Below are positions 1 to 8,887 of a stretch of DNA of 64,000 nt, piece by piece. Position numbers and translations under genes: made by a program. The DNA comes from Candidatus Binatia bacterium (GTDB lineage: Bacteria; Desulfobacterota; Binatia; HRBIN30), in NCBI GenBank assembly GCA_937925685.1, contig CALAMI010000010.1, positions 310,001 to 374,000 of the forward strand, written 5' to 3'. Below the pieces are notes generated by a model. It saw only the letters and a program-made list of their open reading frames with translations. It did no database searches and was not told where the DNA came from. How positions within the stretch are numbered: the stretch's first letter is position 1; each line of letters begins with the position of its first letter.

Positions 1-1
1 T

Positions 2-355
2 GACTTGCGGGGCTACGAGATAGCAGCCGACGAACCCGGCGATCTCGCTGCATTCGGACTGGACAAGCCGATGCTCTCTGTCCGTTTGGTCGGCGCGGAA
101 CAGCAGGAAATTGGCCTCATCCGCGTGGGTTCCGTGACGACCGAACAAGGGTCGAAAGAATACTTTGCCATGGGATCTAAAGCCGCAACGGTTTTCAAAG
201 TGCGAGACTATTTGGTCACCCGTTTGAACAAGTCCGCCCATGACTTTATTGAGCAGCCTACTCCCACGCCGGGCGGCCTCACTCCCACGCCGGAAGAGAG
301 CTTGGACAGCGAAGAAGAAGCTGACGAGCTCTTGGGGGACGAGGCGCTCGACTAA
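2..355 (+). CDS. DUF4340-like protein, C-terminal part (cut by left edge)
   Basis: The frame is open to the left edge, so this is the last ~117 residues of a longer protein. The visible part begins with a GLDKP segment followed by a beta-rich stretch (SVRLVG, IGLIRVGSV, KEYFAM, TVFKVRDYLV), which resembles the repeating unit of DUF4340 proteins. These are often found next to gliding/ABC-type genes, but no such neighbour is visible. The last ~30 residues are a low-complexity tail: two Pro-Thr repeats and then a very acidic Glu/Asp-rich end. The stop overlaps the convergent hisC stop in the tetranucleotide CTAA. The family call is from memory of the motif pattern; the function is unknown. Confidence 0.55.
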   Translation, partial: DLRGYEIAADEPGDLAAFGLDKPMLSVRLVGAEQQEIGLIRVGSVTTEQGSKEYFAMGSKAATVFKVRDYLVTRLNKSAHDFIEQPTPTPGGLTPTPEESLDSEEEADELLGDEALD

Positions 356-1407
356 CTTCCTGCCTTTTCTACGGCACGAAGCAACAGGTCGATCTCTTCG
401 TCCGTCCCGACGGTGATGCGCAGGGCATCATGAAGCTCTGGGGTGTCGAAGTAGCGCACAAGGATGCGCTGCTGTTTGAGTGCTCGGTAAAGCCCTTCTA
501 GGCGCTCGCCCGGCCGCCGGGCCAAAACAAAGTTGGCCTCGCTCGGGGGCACTTCGAAGCCAAGCTTGCCAAGTTCCTCCACCAAGCGGGTCCGCGTGGC
601 ACAAATCCGCTGCACATTTCGCTGCATCCACTCATAATCATCCAAGGCGGCGCAAGCGCCAACGATGCTCAGTCGATCGACGTTATATGAGTCTTTCACT
701 TTCGCTAACTCGCCTATCGTTTCCGGCGCGGCAAACGCGAGCCCAACCCTTAACCCTGCTAGCGAAAAGGATTTGGAGAGTGTGCGCAGAACAATGATGT
801 TCGTAAACGCGTCGACCAACGGGAGCGAGCTCTCCCGGGCAAAATCTACATAGGCTTCGTCAACGACTACCAGCGTTTCCGGTAAGTTCGCGACCAAGTC
901 GCGGATGCAATCGATGTCGACAGGTGTGCCCGAGGGCGAATTCGGGTGACAAATGAAGATCAGCTTGGGACGGACCTTTTTCAGTGCAGCCGCAGGTAAG
1001 ACAAAGCTCTTTGGATACGGAATTTGCTGCGCTCTCCCTCTCTGGAACGCTACCAGGGTATCGTACAGGCTGTAGGTCGGATAAGCATAGGCAACGACAT
1101 CCTCAGGATCGACACAAGCACGCACAATCAGCGACAACAGCTCGTCAGAGCCATTGCCCACCAACACTTGGTCGGGACGCAGCCGGTATCGTCGGGCTGC
1201 GGCTTCTCTCACCTCGTACGCCATGGGATCAGGGTAAAGGCGCAAATCCTCGTTGGCGCCATTACGAATGGCCTCGAGCACTCGTGGCGATGGGGGGTAA
1301 GGATTCTCATTTGTATTAAGCTTGATGAAACCAAGTTCTTGCGGTTGCTCACCCGGAACGTAGGGCCGAGTGGTACGTACGACAGTTCGAATCCAGGGGA
1401 GATCCAT
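352..1407 (-). CDS. hisC: Histidinol-phosphate aminotransferase
   Basis: PLP-dependent class I/II aminotransferase that converts imidazole-acetol phosphate and glutamate to histidinol phosphate in histidine synthesis (cytosolic). The N-terminal LNTNENPYPPSP segment is typical of HisC. Also visible are HPNSPSGTP (PLP phosphate/aspartate region), VVDEAYVDF, the Schiff-base lysine in TLSKSFSLAGLRVG, and a C-terminal RITVG segment. About 351 residues, normal for the family. The frame extends 12 codons further to 1443, but the ATG at 1407 (MDLPWIRT) matches the usual HisC beginning. No other his genes are adjacent, so it appears detached from a his operon. Related enzymes acting on aromatic substrates cannot be fully excluded. 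Confidence 0.9.
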   Translation of the reverse strand: MDLPWIRTVVRTTRPYVPGEQPQELGFIKLNTNENPYPPSPRVLEAIRNGANEDLRLYPDPMAYEVREAAARRYRLRPDQVLVGNGSDELLSLIVRACVDPEDVVAYAYPTYSLYDTLVAFQRGRAQQIPYPKSFVLPAAALKKVRPKLIFICHPNSPSGTPVDIDCIRDLVANLPETLVVVDEAYVDFARESSLPLVDAFTNIIVLRTLSKSFSLAGLRVGLAFAAPETIGELAKVKDSYNVDRLSIVGACAALDDYEWMQRNVQRICATRTRLVEELGKLGFEVPPSEANFVLARRPGERLEGLYRALKQQRILVRYFDTPELHDALRITVGTDEEIDLLLRAVEKAGS

Positions 1408-1518
1408 GCGAACACCAGCTAGCAAAGCTCCACACCCGCGCAAAGGAATCGGCCTGTCCGCGATACCGTCCCCTTGCGACGCCGCCGCATTACCCTACAT
1501 ACTCACATACTGAAGGTC

Positions 1519-2316
1519 ATGGATATTGAGACCCTGTTGGGCTTGCAGCAGGCGCACGCAGACCTGAGTCGGGCACTCGACGACGCCCGCATGCTTGCCC
1601 CCCTTCAGGACTGGATCGATCGCGAACTGACTCCGCTAACCCACGAGCTTGGTCGGCGCCTACGACATGCCCAGCGGCACGGCGCAACCGATTTTGAGAT
1701 AGCCCGTTTCGCTCAAGTGTTGCAAAGTCTGCAGGAGCAAATTCGCCAGCGGGTTGACGAGGTTTGCGCGACAGCGTGTTATGCCTCCGCCGTCGCGGCG
1801 TGGTGCGCAGCAGAATTCGGCGAAGTCGAGCGTATGCTGCCTCATTTGCTGAGCGACGTCGCGCCGGCGACGCGTCCGCCACGCCTCCTGATCCCGTTCG
1901 ATCTTCACAAGCAGCGGCTCGAGCCAGGCGGGTTCGCCTTCCCGGCCCCCTCCCGGGTGGCCGAGCGCATCGCTCACGTGGCTCGTGAAGGCCTCGCTGT
2001 CCCCGTGGAAACGGAACCGCCTTGGCTTGCACCGTTTCCCTACGTTGTGGCAAGCCCTCGGGCTGAGGATCTTGCAACTCCAGTGTGGTTGATTTTCGAT
2101 GGCCCTAGCCTTCCTGCCGCTGTCCTTGCCAACAAAAGCGAACCGGGCACCTTCCGCATTTATGCGCCACGCCTAAAAGGGCTCAGCGCGGTTGGCATTG
2201 CCAAGCGCGTCGATGACGAGTGGTGGCTTTCCCAGGAACCAGCCTTCGCGGAGTACCGCCTCCTTCTTGCCCAAGGGTTGCGCGAGCATGGTGTAAAGGT
2301 TGAGGGTGTGGACTAA
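1519..2316 (+). CDS. Unknown protein, alpha-helical N-terminus
   Basis: I do not recognise this ~265-residue protein. The first ~110 residues are predicted-looking helix rich in Leu, Glu, Gln and Arg (DLSRALDDARML, RFAQVLQSLQEQIRQRV). The C-terminal part is more mixed, with Trp/Pro-containing segments (PPWLAPFPYVVASP, PVWLIFDGPS, DDEWWLSQEP). There is no signal peptide or membrane segment. The frame starts at a TTG at 1474, but the ATG at 1519 has an AAGG-type ribosome site and begins MDIETLLGLQQ. It lies between hisC (opposite strand) and gltX (same strand, 132 bases on). Confidence 0.6.
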   Translation: MDIETLLGLQQAHADLSRALDDARMLAPLQDWIDRELTPLTHELGRRLRHAQRHGATDFEIARFAQVLQSLQEQIRQRVDEVCATACYASAVAAWCAAEFGEVERMLPHLLSDVAPATRPPRLLIPFDLHKQRLEPGGFAFPAPSRVAERIAHVAREGLAVPVETEPPWLAPFPYVVASPRAEDLATPVWLIFDGPSLPAAVLANKSEPGTFRIYAPRLKGLSAVGIAKRVDDEWWLSQEPAFAEYRLLLAQGLREHGVKVEGVD

Positions 2317-2407
2317 GGCTGCATCTCTGGCGTTGGCGTTTTATTGCTTCCGTAGTTTCTCTTGAGCGCTCGCTCAGCCGGCTCTTGCGAGGGCTGCCAA
2401 GGTTGCG

Positions 2408-2436
2408 TTGACACCCCCGTAATTCGCTGTTAGGCG
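2408..2436 (+). promoter_or_regulatory. Possible sigma70-type promoter of gltX
   Basis: A perfect TTGACA (2408-2413) lies 35 bases before the gltX ATG and is followed after 17 bases by TAGGCG, a poor -10. The position suits the gltX promoter, but the -10 match is weak. Confidence 0.3.
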
Positions 2437-2448
2437 CGGGCCGTTCTT

Positions 2449-3882
2449 ATGAGTGAAGTTCGCACCCGGTTTGCGCCCAGTCCGACCGGTTACCTTCATC
2501 TGGGGGGGGCGCGTACGGCTCTTTTTAACTACTTATTTGCGCGGCACCACAACGGGCAGTTCGTTCTTCGCATTGAAGACACCGATCGCGAGCGCTCGAC
2601 GGCCGAATCGATCCAGGCAATTCTGGACGCCATGGTTTGGCTCAAACTCGACTGGGACGAGGGACCGTATTACCAAAGCCAGAGGGTTGCTTTTTACCTC
2701 GAGCACGCAGAGCGTCTGCTTGCATCCGGGCATGCCTATCGCTGCTACTGCACACAAGAGGAACTCGAGGCCAAGCGAGAGCAAGCACTGAGGGCGGGCC
2801 GCAAGCCAATGTATGACCGGACTTGCCGGCAACGGAACGAACAGCCTGGCGGTCGACCTTACGCCGTACGCTTCAAAACACCTGTCGATGGGGTCACTGT
2901 TGTGGAGGATTTGGTCAAAGGACACGTGGCGTTCGAAAATTGCGAGCTGGATGATTTGATCATTGTGCGCTCCGACGGCAGCCCCACCTACAATCTTTGC
3001 GTTGTCGTCGATGATGCGATGATGCGCATCACCCACGTGATCCGTGGCGATGACCACCTCACGAACACGCCAAAGCAAATCTTGATGTACCGTGCTCTGG
3101 ACTACCCTCTCCCCGCGTTCGCTCACCTCCCGCAAATCTTGGGACCCGACCGTACCCGCCTGAGCAAGCGCCACGGTGCGACTTCTGTGTTGGCATATAG
3201 AGAGATGGGATATCTTCCCGACGCCCTGGTTAACTATCTGGCACGCTTGGGATGGTCGCACGGCGATCAGGAGATTTTTACCCGCGAGGAGCTGATCGAG
3301 AAGTTCTCCCTTGACCACGTCGGAAAATCCGCTGGAATTTACAACGCGGAAAAGCTGGAATGGGTGAACTTCCATTACATGAAGACCACGCCGCCACCCG
3401 AACTGGCGCGTGCCGTGAAGCCCTTTATTGCGGCTCGGGGCTACGATTTGCCCGGAGACGACTCGTGGCTCGCCAAAATGGTCGCTACGTTGCAAGAACG
3501 AGCCAAGACACTCGTCGAGCTGGTCGAACTGGGCCGCTTTTACTTGATCGATACCGTCGAGATCCCCCCAGACTTAGTCCACAAGCACTTCAAGCGAGAA
3601 ATTCTACCTGCCCTCGAGCGACTGCGTGAACTTTTTGCAACCGTCGACCCCTGGTGCCCCGAAGCTATCCAGCGCGCCTTTGAGCGCGTGATGAGCGAAT
3701 TCCATCTTGGCCTCGGCAAGATTGCCCAGCCTGTAAGAATCGCGGTAACGGGGGGGACAGTGAGCCCAGGAATCTTCGAGGTCCTCGATGTTCTCGGGCA
3801 AGCACGGACGCTACGTCGCTTCGACAGTGCTTTGACTCTGGCTAGGCAACTTGTCGCTTTGGAGGCGACGGGAACAACTTGA
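2449..3882 (+). CDS. gltX: Glutamyl-tRNA synthetase
   Basis: Class I aminoacyl-tRNA synthetase that charges glutamate onto tRNA(Glu) using ATP. The HIGH-type motif is in FAPSPTGYLHLGGAR near residue 8, and the KMSKS-type loop is RLSKRHG (~residue 240). IRGDDHLTNTPKQ and the zinc-like Cys pair in YRCYCTQEE are also typical. At 477 residues the length is normal. ATG start. The gene is followed at once by tRNA-Gln(CTG) and tRNA-Glu(CTC), so the enzyme and probable substrates lie together. Whether it is discriminating or also charges tRNA(Gln) cannot be told by eye; gatCAB is not in the window. Confidence 0.95.
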   Translation: MSEVRTRFAPSPTGYLHLGGARTALFNYLFARHHNGQFVLRIEDTDRERSTAESIQAILDAMVWLKLDWDEGPYYQSQRVAFYLEHAERLLASGHAYRCYCTQEELEAKREQALRAGRKPMYDRTCRQRNEQPGGRPYAVRFKTPVDGVTVVEDLVKGHVAFENCELDDLIIVRSDGSPTYNLCVVVDDAMMRITHVIRGDDHLTNTPKQILMYRALDYPLPAFAHLPQILGPDRTRLSKRHGATSVLAYREMGYLPDALVNYLARLGWSHGDQEIFTREELIEKFSLDHVGKSAGIYNAEKLEWVNFHYMKTTPPPELARAVKPFIAARGYDLPGDDSWLAKMVATLQERAKTLVELVELGRFYLIDTVEIPPDLVHKHFKREILPALERLRELFATVDPWCPEAIQRAFERVMSEFHLGLGKIAQPVRIAVTGGTVSPGIFEVLDVLGQARTLRRFDSALTLARQLVALEATGTT

Positions 3883-3895
3883 CTCACCGTGAGTC
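3881..3895. other. Short perfect hairpin overlapping the gltX stop
   Basis: GACTCA-CCG-TGAGTC, a 6-bp stem with a 3-base loop, begins inside the gltX stop codon. No T-run follows, so it is not a classical terminator. It may protect the 3' end or separate gltX from the tRNA genes. Confidence 0.35.
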
Positions 3896-3925
3896 TCCGC
3901 TTAATTGAAGGTTCGCGGACATTGT

Positions 3926-3998
3926 TGAGGAGTCGGCTAATTGGCAAGCCACCTGACTCTGGATCAGGCGATTGTAGGTTCGAGTCCTACCTCCTCAG
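3926..3998 (+). tRNA. tRNA-Gln (anticodon CTG)
   Basis: Complete cloverleaf: acceptor TGAGGAG/CTCCTCA, D-arm GGCTAATTGGCAAGCC, anticodon stem CCTGA/TCAGG with loop CTCTGGA (anticodon CTG, reads CAG), T-arm GTAGG-TTCGAGT-CCTAC, discriminator G. CCA is not encoded. It lies 43 bases after gltX. Confidence 0.95.
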
Positions 3999-4056
3999 CT
4001 CCGCAGCCAGCGGCCGGGCGGTGGCCTGCCGCCTGGCCGTGTGGTTGCAAACAATG

Positions 4057-4131
4057 GGTCCCATCGTCTAGCGGTTAGGACGCCGGCCTCTCACGTCGGT
4101 AACAGGGGTTCGAATCCCCTTGGGACCACCA
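4057..4131 (+). tRNA. tRNA-Glu (anticodon CTC)
   Basis: Cloverleaf: acceptor GGTCCCA/TGGGACC, anticodon stem CCGGC/GTCGG with loop CTCTCAC (anticodon CTC, reads GAG), T-arm AGGGG-TTCGAAT-CCCCT. Unlike the other tRNAs in the window, CCA is encoded (4129-4131). It follows tRNA-Gln by 58 bases. Confidence 0.95.
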
Positions 4132-4765
4132 ACCTCTTCTTCGTACCCTTGGCGTTCCCGCTGTAGCTTGCAAGCACACATTCGATCTAAAGCGTGCCTG
4201 CGGCCACGAAGGGCGTGGCTGCACCAGGAATAAGAGCAAGGCACTGAAGGCGACGAGAACCACCGTCTGGCGCTTCACTGGGCGTAGTTCAGGGAGGCAT
4301 CGCCTCAACCTTTGCGGCAACAAGCCAGCCACAACCTACAAACAATCCTTCCTGCACCGCGCAGGCAGCGAGATCGGCCCGGAGGGAAGTTTCGACTGCT
4401 AGGCGCCTCGGGGCCCCTCGACACCATGCTCGCGATATGCGCCCCCAGGATCAACGAAGCAACCGGGATCTCCCATAAAGCAGTCCGTTCAAAGCGCTAG
4501 CTGAATTTACGAGGGATCGAAGGCAACGAGACATGACGACTCCGGCAACCCGATCAATAGCGGTCGGTGGCGGCAGTCGCGGCACCGAGCGCCCCATTGG
4601 GGCAAACTTCCCATCCCGGGAGGAACGCCGTAGCACGATCACCCGCCTGCGACGAGCACGCTAGCGTCCTCTTCAACGGCGCTGGCTGCGTACGCGGCAG
4701 CCATCCCGTACTGCGCAGGAGCAATCTCGAGGCCCTTGGCCTGGCGTACGCTAAAAAAAGCCGCC
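4132..4765. other. Gene-free stretch
   Basis: I see no supported gene or RNA here. Only short open frames without ribosome sites or family-like composition occur. A run of seven A (4753-4759) would be a T-run just past the stop of the following minus-strand gene, but the preceding stem is too weak to call a terminator. Confidence 0.4.
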
Positions 4766-6343
4766 TCAGCTGCGCGTAGACCGCCCCCGCTCCCAAACTT
4801 CTCTCAGTGCTCTTTTGTCGGCTTTGAACATTGGGGTCTGAGGTATCTCGTCAACGATGGTTACACCATCAGGGCGCTTAAAACTTGCCAACTCCTTCCC
4901 AACAAACTCACGCAGCTCCTCGAGCGTGGGCGCATCGTCGTGCCGCCTAGGTACGATAAATGCCCAACCAATTTCGCCTAGACGTGGATCAGGAATACCT
5001 ACCACGGCCACGCGCGCGACCTTAGGATGCTGAAGCAAGAGGTTTTCCACTTCCATAGGGTACACGTTGAAACCACCGCGGATGTACATTTCACTGAGGC
5101 GTCCCCGGAGATGCAGGTAACCGGCTGCATCCAAAAACCCGAGGTCGCCCGTGTGCACCCAACCTTCGCGGTCGATTGTCCGGGCAGTCGCCTCCGGATC
5201 GTTCCAGTAACCCACCATCGTTGCTGGGGAGCGCACCACCACCTCCCCTACTTCGCCCACCGGCAACGGAATGTTGTTTTCATTCACGATCCGCAGCTGC
5301 ACGCCAGGAGTAGGTTTTCCCACCGTGGTGTAAAGCGTTTCTGGCGGGTCGCTCGGTAGGGAGGCCGTTGCGATGCCAATTTCCGTAGACGAATATCGCA
5401 CACTGACCGTTGCTCCTAATTCTTGTTGCACCCTCTGGACGAGTTCCGGGGAAACTGGCGCACCGCCCAATAACACGCTTTGTAAGGAGCTGAGATCGTA
5501 TTTCTGCCGGCCCGGATGATCGAGTAACGCGATCATCTGCGTTGGGAACGCGCCCAGGTGGGAAAGCTTCTCCGCATCAATGGTAGCTAGCACGAGCGTC
5601 GGGTCGAAGCGGTCGTGAATAATCGACATGCTCCTTTGGGTGATTTGCACCGCAATGCGAGCCATCGTTCCCAAGTGAGCGAACGACACCCCGGCCGCCA
5701 AATGTTTGCGCACTACCGGTAAGCCGGCCGCATAGCGGCGATTTTCAATTTCGGCCAAGGCCAGTACACTGCGATGGAGATAACAAGCGCCCTTGGGAGC
5801 ACCTGTGGTCCCGCTCGTGAACACGATCGCTGCTGGTGCACTGCCATCCACTTGCACTGGGGGAGCAGGATTTACTCCTTGGCAAAGCTGTTCAATTAGC
5901 CGCCGAGAATCACTAAAGTCTCCCTCCTCGAGCCAAAAGCAGCGACGGAGTGCTGGAATAGCAGCTCGCTCCTTTTCCACCAAAGCTTGGAAGTCCATCC
6001 CTTGATGGCCGTGCCGTACCGCCAGGAGGATGCGCGCTTGACTACGAGCGAGAATCGATAAGATTTCGCGACGACGATAGCGGAGATTGATCCCAGCCGT
6101 GACCAGCCCGAGTCGTGCCGCACCCAGATAGGCAGCAAGGTAAAACGGGGTTGAGGGCAAGAGTAACGCCACGACATCGCCAGGTCTGAGCCCCTGAGAC
6201 CAATAAAAGGCCGCTAGACTGTCAGCCCAGACCGACCAGTCGGCGTAGGTCACCGTCTCGCTCCCGTACCGGAACGCGATCACCTCAGGGCTGGCCGTTG
6301 CCGCTTCTCGCAAAAGGTCACCAAGATTTCCTGCTGCTACCAT
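4766..6343 (-). CDS. Acyl-CoA synthetase (AMP-forming, class I adenylating)
   Basis: 525-residue ANL-superfamily ligase that would activate a carboxylic acid to its CoA thioester via an acyl-adenylate. Visible motifs: P-loop IVFTSGTTGAPKGA (~residue 170), YSSTEIG (~residue 315), GWVHTGDLG (~residue 400), hinge GRLSEMYIRGGFNVYPMEVE, and a C-terminal lysine region (FKADKRALRE). The substrate is not predictable; the layout is closest to medium/long-chain and aryl acyl-CoA ligases. It is divergent from the class III CoA-transferase pair with only ~100 bases between, so the two units probably act on related acyl-CoA chemistry and may share control. Confidence 0.88.
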   Translation of the reverse strand: MVAAGNLGDLLREAATASPEVIAFRYGSETVTYADWSVWADSLAAFYWSQGLRPGDVVALLLPSTPFYLAAYLGAARLGLVTAGINLRYRRREILSILARSQARILLAVRHGHQGMDFQALVEKERAAIPALRRCFWLEEGDFSDSRRLIEQLCQGVNPAPPVQVDGSAPAAIVFTSGTTGAPKGACYLHRSVLALAEIENRRYAAGLPVVRKHLAAGVSFAHLGTMARIAVQITQRSMSIIHDRFDPTLVLATIDAEKLSHLGAFPTQMIALLDHPGRQKYDLSSLQSVLLGGAPVSPELVQRVQQELGATVSVRYSSTEIGIATASLPSDPPETLYTTVGKPTPGVQLRIVNENNIPLPVGEVGEVVVRSPATMVGYWNDPEATARTIDREGWVHTGDLGFLDAAGYLHLRGRLSEMYIRGGFNVYPMEVENLLLQHPKVARVAVVGIPDPRLGEIGWAFIVPRRHDDAPTLEELREFVGKELASFKRPDGVTIVDEIPQTPMFKADKRALREVWERGRSTRS

Positions 6344-6445
6344 GGTTGGTATCTTACTACGCTGTCCGAGATCTCACTATTGCCCTGAGCTTGCTTGAAA
6401 ATAGTCTACCTTGGTATGTGGCAAGACGTGCACGCTGCCGGTAGC

Positions 6446-7654
6446 ATGAATTTAGCTGGTTTTCGCATCCTCGACTGTACGGAAGAATGCGGCTACCTTG
6501 CGGGAAAGCTTTTGGCGGAACTGGGTGCGGAGGTCATCAAGGTAGAGCCACCTCAAGGGGATCCTGGCCGTTACCAACCCCCATTTATTGGCGACTCCCC
6601 CGATCCGGAACTTTCCGTGCCGTGGCTTGCACTCAACACCAGCAAGTTTAGCGTGACTTTAGACCTGGCCGACGGCAAGGATCGAAGTACGTTCCTCCGG
6701 TTAGTTGGCACCGCTGACGCTGTTTTGGAGACGGCAGGTAACGGTGCACGTCTTGGACCGCTGGCTCACGGCATTGACGATGCCGAATTACGCAAGGCAA
6801 ATCCCCGAATTATCGTCTGTCGTCTCAGTCCTTTTGGCACCACTGGGCCGTATGCTCACCGTCGCGGCTCGGACCTTACGGTGCTGGCGCTAGGTGGAAA
6901 CTTATACCCAACGGGTAACCCCGATCGTGCGCCTGTCCGGTGCAGCCTTCCCGTGACTCACTTCCATGGCGGCATCGAGCTCGCCACTGCCACAGTTTTT
7001 GCCCTGTGGGGACGGCTGCAAACGGGCTTAGCCGAAACAGTTGATGTGTCTCAACAAGAGTGCCTGACCATGCCAAACATGACCGCGCCGCTGCAATATC
7101 CGTTCACCGGTTTTACGGGAAAGCGCGTCGGCGGTGGTTTTCGTGGCGCTAAGGCATTCTTTCGCGAGCTTTGGCCCTGTAAGGACGGCTGGATTTCCTT
7201 TGCGTTACGTGGGGGACCAGCTCGTAATCCTGGAATTCAGGCGCTTGTCGCTTATATTCGCGAGTGCGGTATGGCCGCCCCAGCCTTGGAGCGTGACTGG
7301 CAAAATTACAATCACAACACCATCTCGCAACACGAGGTAGATGCCATTCAAGACGCCCTTGCGGCTTTCTTCCAAACCAAGACCATGGAAGAACTTTTCC
7401 GGGTTGCCTGCGAGAGAAACCTACTTCTCGCACCGGCTTTTAGTGCTCGAGAGATCGTCGCTTCGAGACAACTCGCGGCGCGAGGGTTTTTCCTCGATGT
7501 CGAAGACCCGGGGCGGCAGCTGGTCCTACGCTACCCAGGGTACTTTGCGCAGACCAGCCTTGGCCCAGCGTGTGTTCGTCGTCCGGCTCCGCGCATCGGG
7601 GAACACAACGACCTGTTCCTCTCGTCTCTGTCCGCACCGCTTCACGAAACCTAG
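6446..7654 (+). CDS. Class III CoA-transferase (CaiB/BaiF type), catalytic-Asp subunit
   Basis: Family III CoA-transferase, which moves CoA between carboxylic acids through an enzyme-bound anhydride and thioester on one Asp. The N-terminus (LAGFRILDCTEECGYLAGKL) and GAEVIKVEPPQGDPGR are typical. The catalytic Asp is in RRGSDLTVLALGG (Asp143 from this start). The frame could begin at TTG 6395 or ATG 6416; ATG 6446 gives the usual family N-terminus. About 402 residues. It is followed after six bases by a second, paralogous subunit that lacks the Asp, which points to a heteromeric enzyme like benzylsuccinate CoA-transferase BbsEF. Substrate unknown. Confidence 0.85.
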   Translation: MNLAGFRILDCTEECGYLAGKLLAELGAEVIKVEPPQGDPGRYQPPFIGDSPDPELSVPWLALNTSKFSVTLDLADGKDRSTFLRLVGTADAVLETAGNGARLGPLAHGIDDAELRKANPRIIVCRLSPFGTTGPYAHRRGSDLTVLALGGNLYPTGNPDRAPVRCSLPVTHFHGGIELATATVFALWGRLQTGLAETVDVSQQECLTMPNMTAPLQYPFTGFTGKRVGGGFRGAKAFFRELWPCKDGWISFALRGGPARNPGIQALVAYIRECGMAAPALERDWQNYNHNTISQHEVDAIQDALAAFFQTKTMEELFRVACERNLLLAPAFSAREIVASRQLAARGFFLDVEDPGRQLVLRYPGYFAQTSLGPACVRRPAPRIGEHNDLFLSSLSAPLHET

Positions 7655-7660
7655 GGGCTT

Positions 7661-8887
7661 ATGGCGCAACCACTGTTCGCCAACTTGCGGATTCTCGAGT
7701 TTGGTGGAGGCGCGGCCGGTCCGCTAGCTACCCGCTATTTCGCCGACCACGGGGCCACCGTGGTTCGGGTGGAATCCCGGGTGAGGCCCGATTTCATTCG
7801 CCTGCTACGTCACGTTCCTGGCGATCCAGCAGGGTTGGACGGCAGCCACATGTTTGCCATGGTCAACGTGAATAAACTGGGGATCGCACTCGACATGTCG
7901 CACCCACGAGCGGGAGAGGTCGCCGCGCGGCTGGTAGATTGGTGCGATGTCCTCGCTGAGAATTTCGCCCCAGGGACACTGGCAAAATGGGGGTTGGAGT
8001 ACACCACCCTCGCTGCGCGCAAGCCAAGCCTTATCATGGTCAGCACCTGTCTGAACGGTCAGACAGGTCCCGACCGGCATTACCCTGGATTTGGCGGTCA
8101 AGGATCGGCGCTAGCCGGCTTTAATCATCTCACCGGATGGCCCGACCGGGAACCCCTTGGTCCTTATGGAACCATTACGGACTCGCTCTCGCCGCGATTT
8201 GTGGCGCTGTTGATTGCGTCGGCGTTACTTCATCGGCAGCGTACCGGCCAAGGACAGTACATCGACCTGTCGCAGGTGGAAGCCGGCATTGTGTGCTTAA
8301 GCGAAAACATTTTGAATTTTACCGCTCGAGGGCAGGTGCTGGAACGCTGTGGAAATCGCTCTCGGGTTGCAGCTCCCCACGGCGTATTCCGCTGCGCGCC
8401 GGAAAGCACTGACGACGATCGATGGATCGCGCTCGCCGTCCATGATGATCACGACTGGCATACGTTACGAGCCGTTATGGGCGATCCACGTTGGGCAAAG
8501 GACCCTCGCTTCGACACCATGGCCGGACGTCTTGCCCACGTGGACGAGCTGGAACGTCACATTGAAAGCTGGACGGTGAATTTTCGAGCGCGCGAGCTTG
8601 CTGATCGGTTGGTTCACGCGGGTATCGACGCTGCAGTCGTGTGGAATTTTGCGGAACTCCTCGTAGACCCGCAGCTGAACTGGCGGCAGCATTTTCGCGA
8701 AGTGGAGCACCCTGTTATTGGGCGTCATTTATGCGAAACTAATGCCTTGCGTTTTTCGCACTTCTCTGAAACGGACTTCCGCCCTGCCCCCCGCCTAGGA
8801 GAACATACCGAGTACGTGTGTCGAGAACTCCTCAGCATGAGTGCACAAGAGTACCAAAACCTAGCTGAGGCTGGGGTGTTTCGATGA
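7661..8887 (+). CDS. Class III CoA-transferase paralogue lacking the catalytic Asp
   Basis: 408 residues, ATG with a good AGGGG ribosome site in the six-base gap after the partner gene. The CaiB/BaiF fold is clear (LRILEFGGGAAGPLATRYFADHGATVVRVES near the start; LDMSHPRAGEVAARLVDWCDVLAENF; GQYIDLSQVEAG). At the position of the catalytic Asp the sequence is PGFGGQGSALAG, with Gly145 where family members have Asp (PGFD...). By itself it should not form the acyl-CoA intermediate, so I infer a structural/partner subunit. Its stop overlaps the next start as ATGA, so the three genes are probably translated together. Confidence 0.85.
   Translation: MAQPLFANLRILEFGGGAAGPLATRYFADHGATVVRVESRVRPDFIRLLRHVPGDPAGLDGSHMFAMVNVNKLGIALDMSHPRAGEVAARLVDWCDVLAENFAPGTLAKWGLEYTTLAARKPSLIMVSTCLNGQTGPDRHYPGFGGQGSALAGFNHLTGWPDREPLGPYGTITDSLSPRFVALLIASALLHRQRTGQGQYIDLSQVEAGIVCLSENILNFTARGQVLERCGNRSRVAAPHGVFRCAPESTDDDRWIALAVHDDHDWHTLRAVMGDPRWAKDPRFDTMAGRLAHVDELERHIESWTVNFRARELADRLVHAGIDAAVVWNFAELLVDPQLNWRQHFREVEHPVIGRHLCETNALRFSHFSETDFRPAPRLGEHTEYVCRELLSMSAQEYQNLAEAGVFR

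Noticed and set aside
4749-4765. Possible intrinsic terminator after the acyl-CoA ligase (T-run of seven on the minus strand)
   Set aside because: The preceding GC-rich stretch forms no stem longer than about three pairs.
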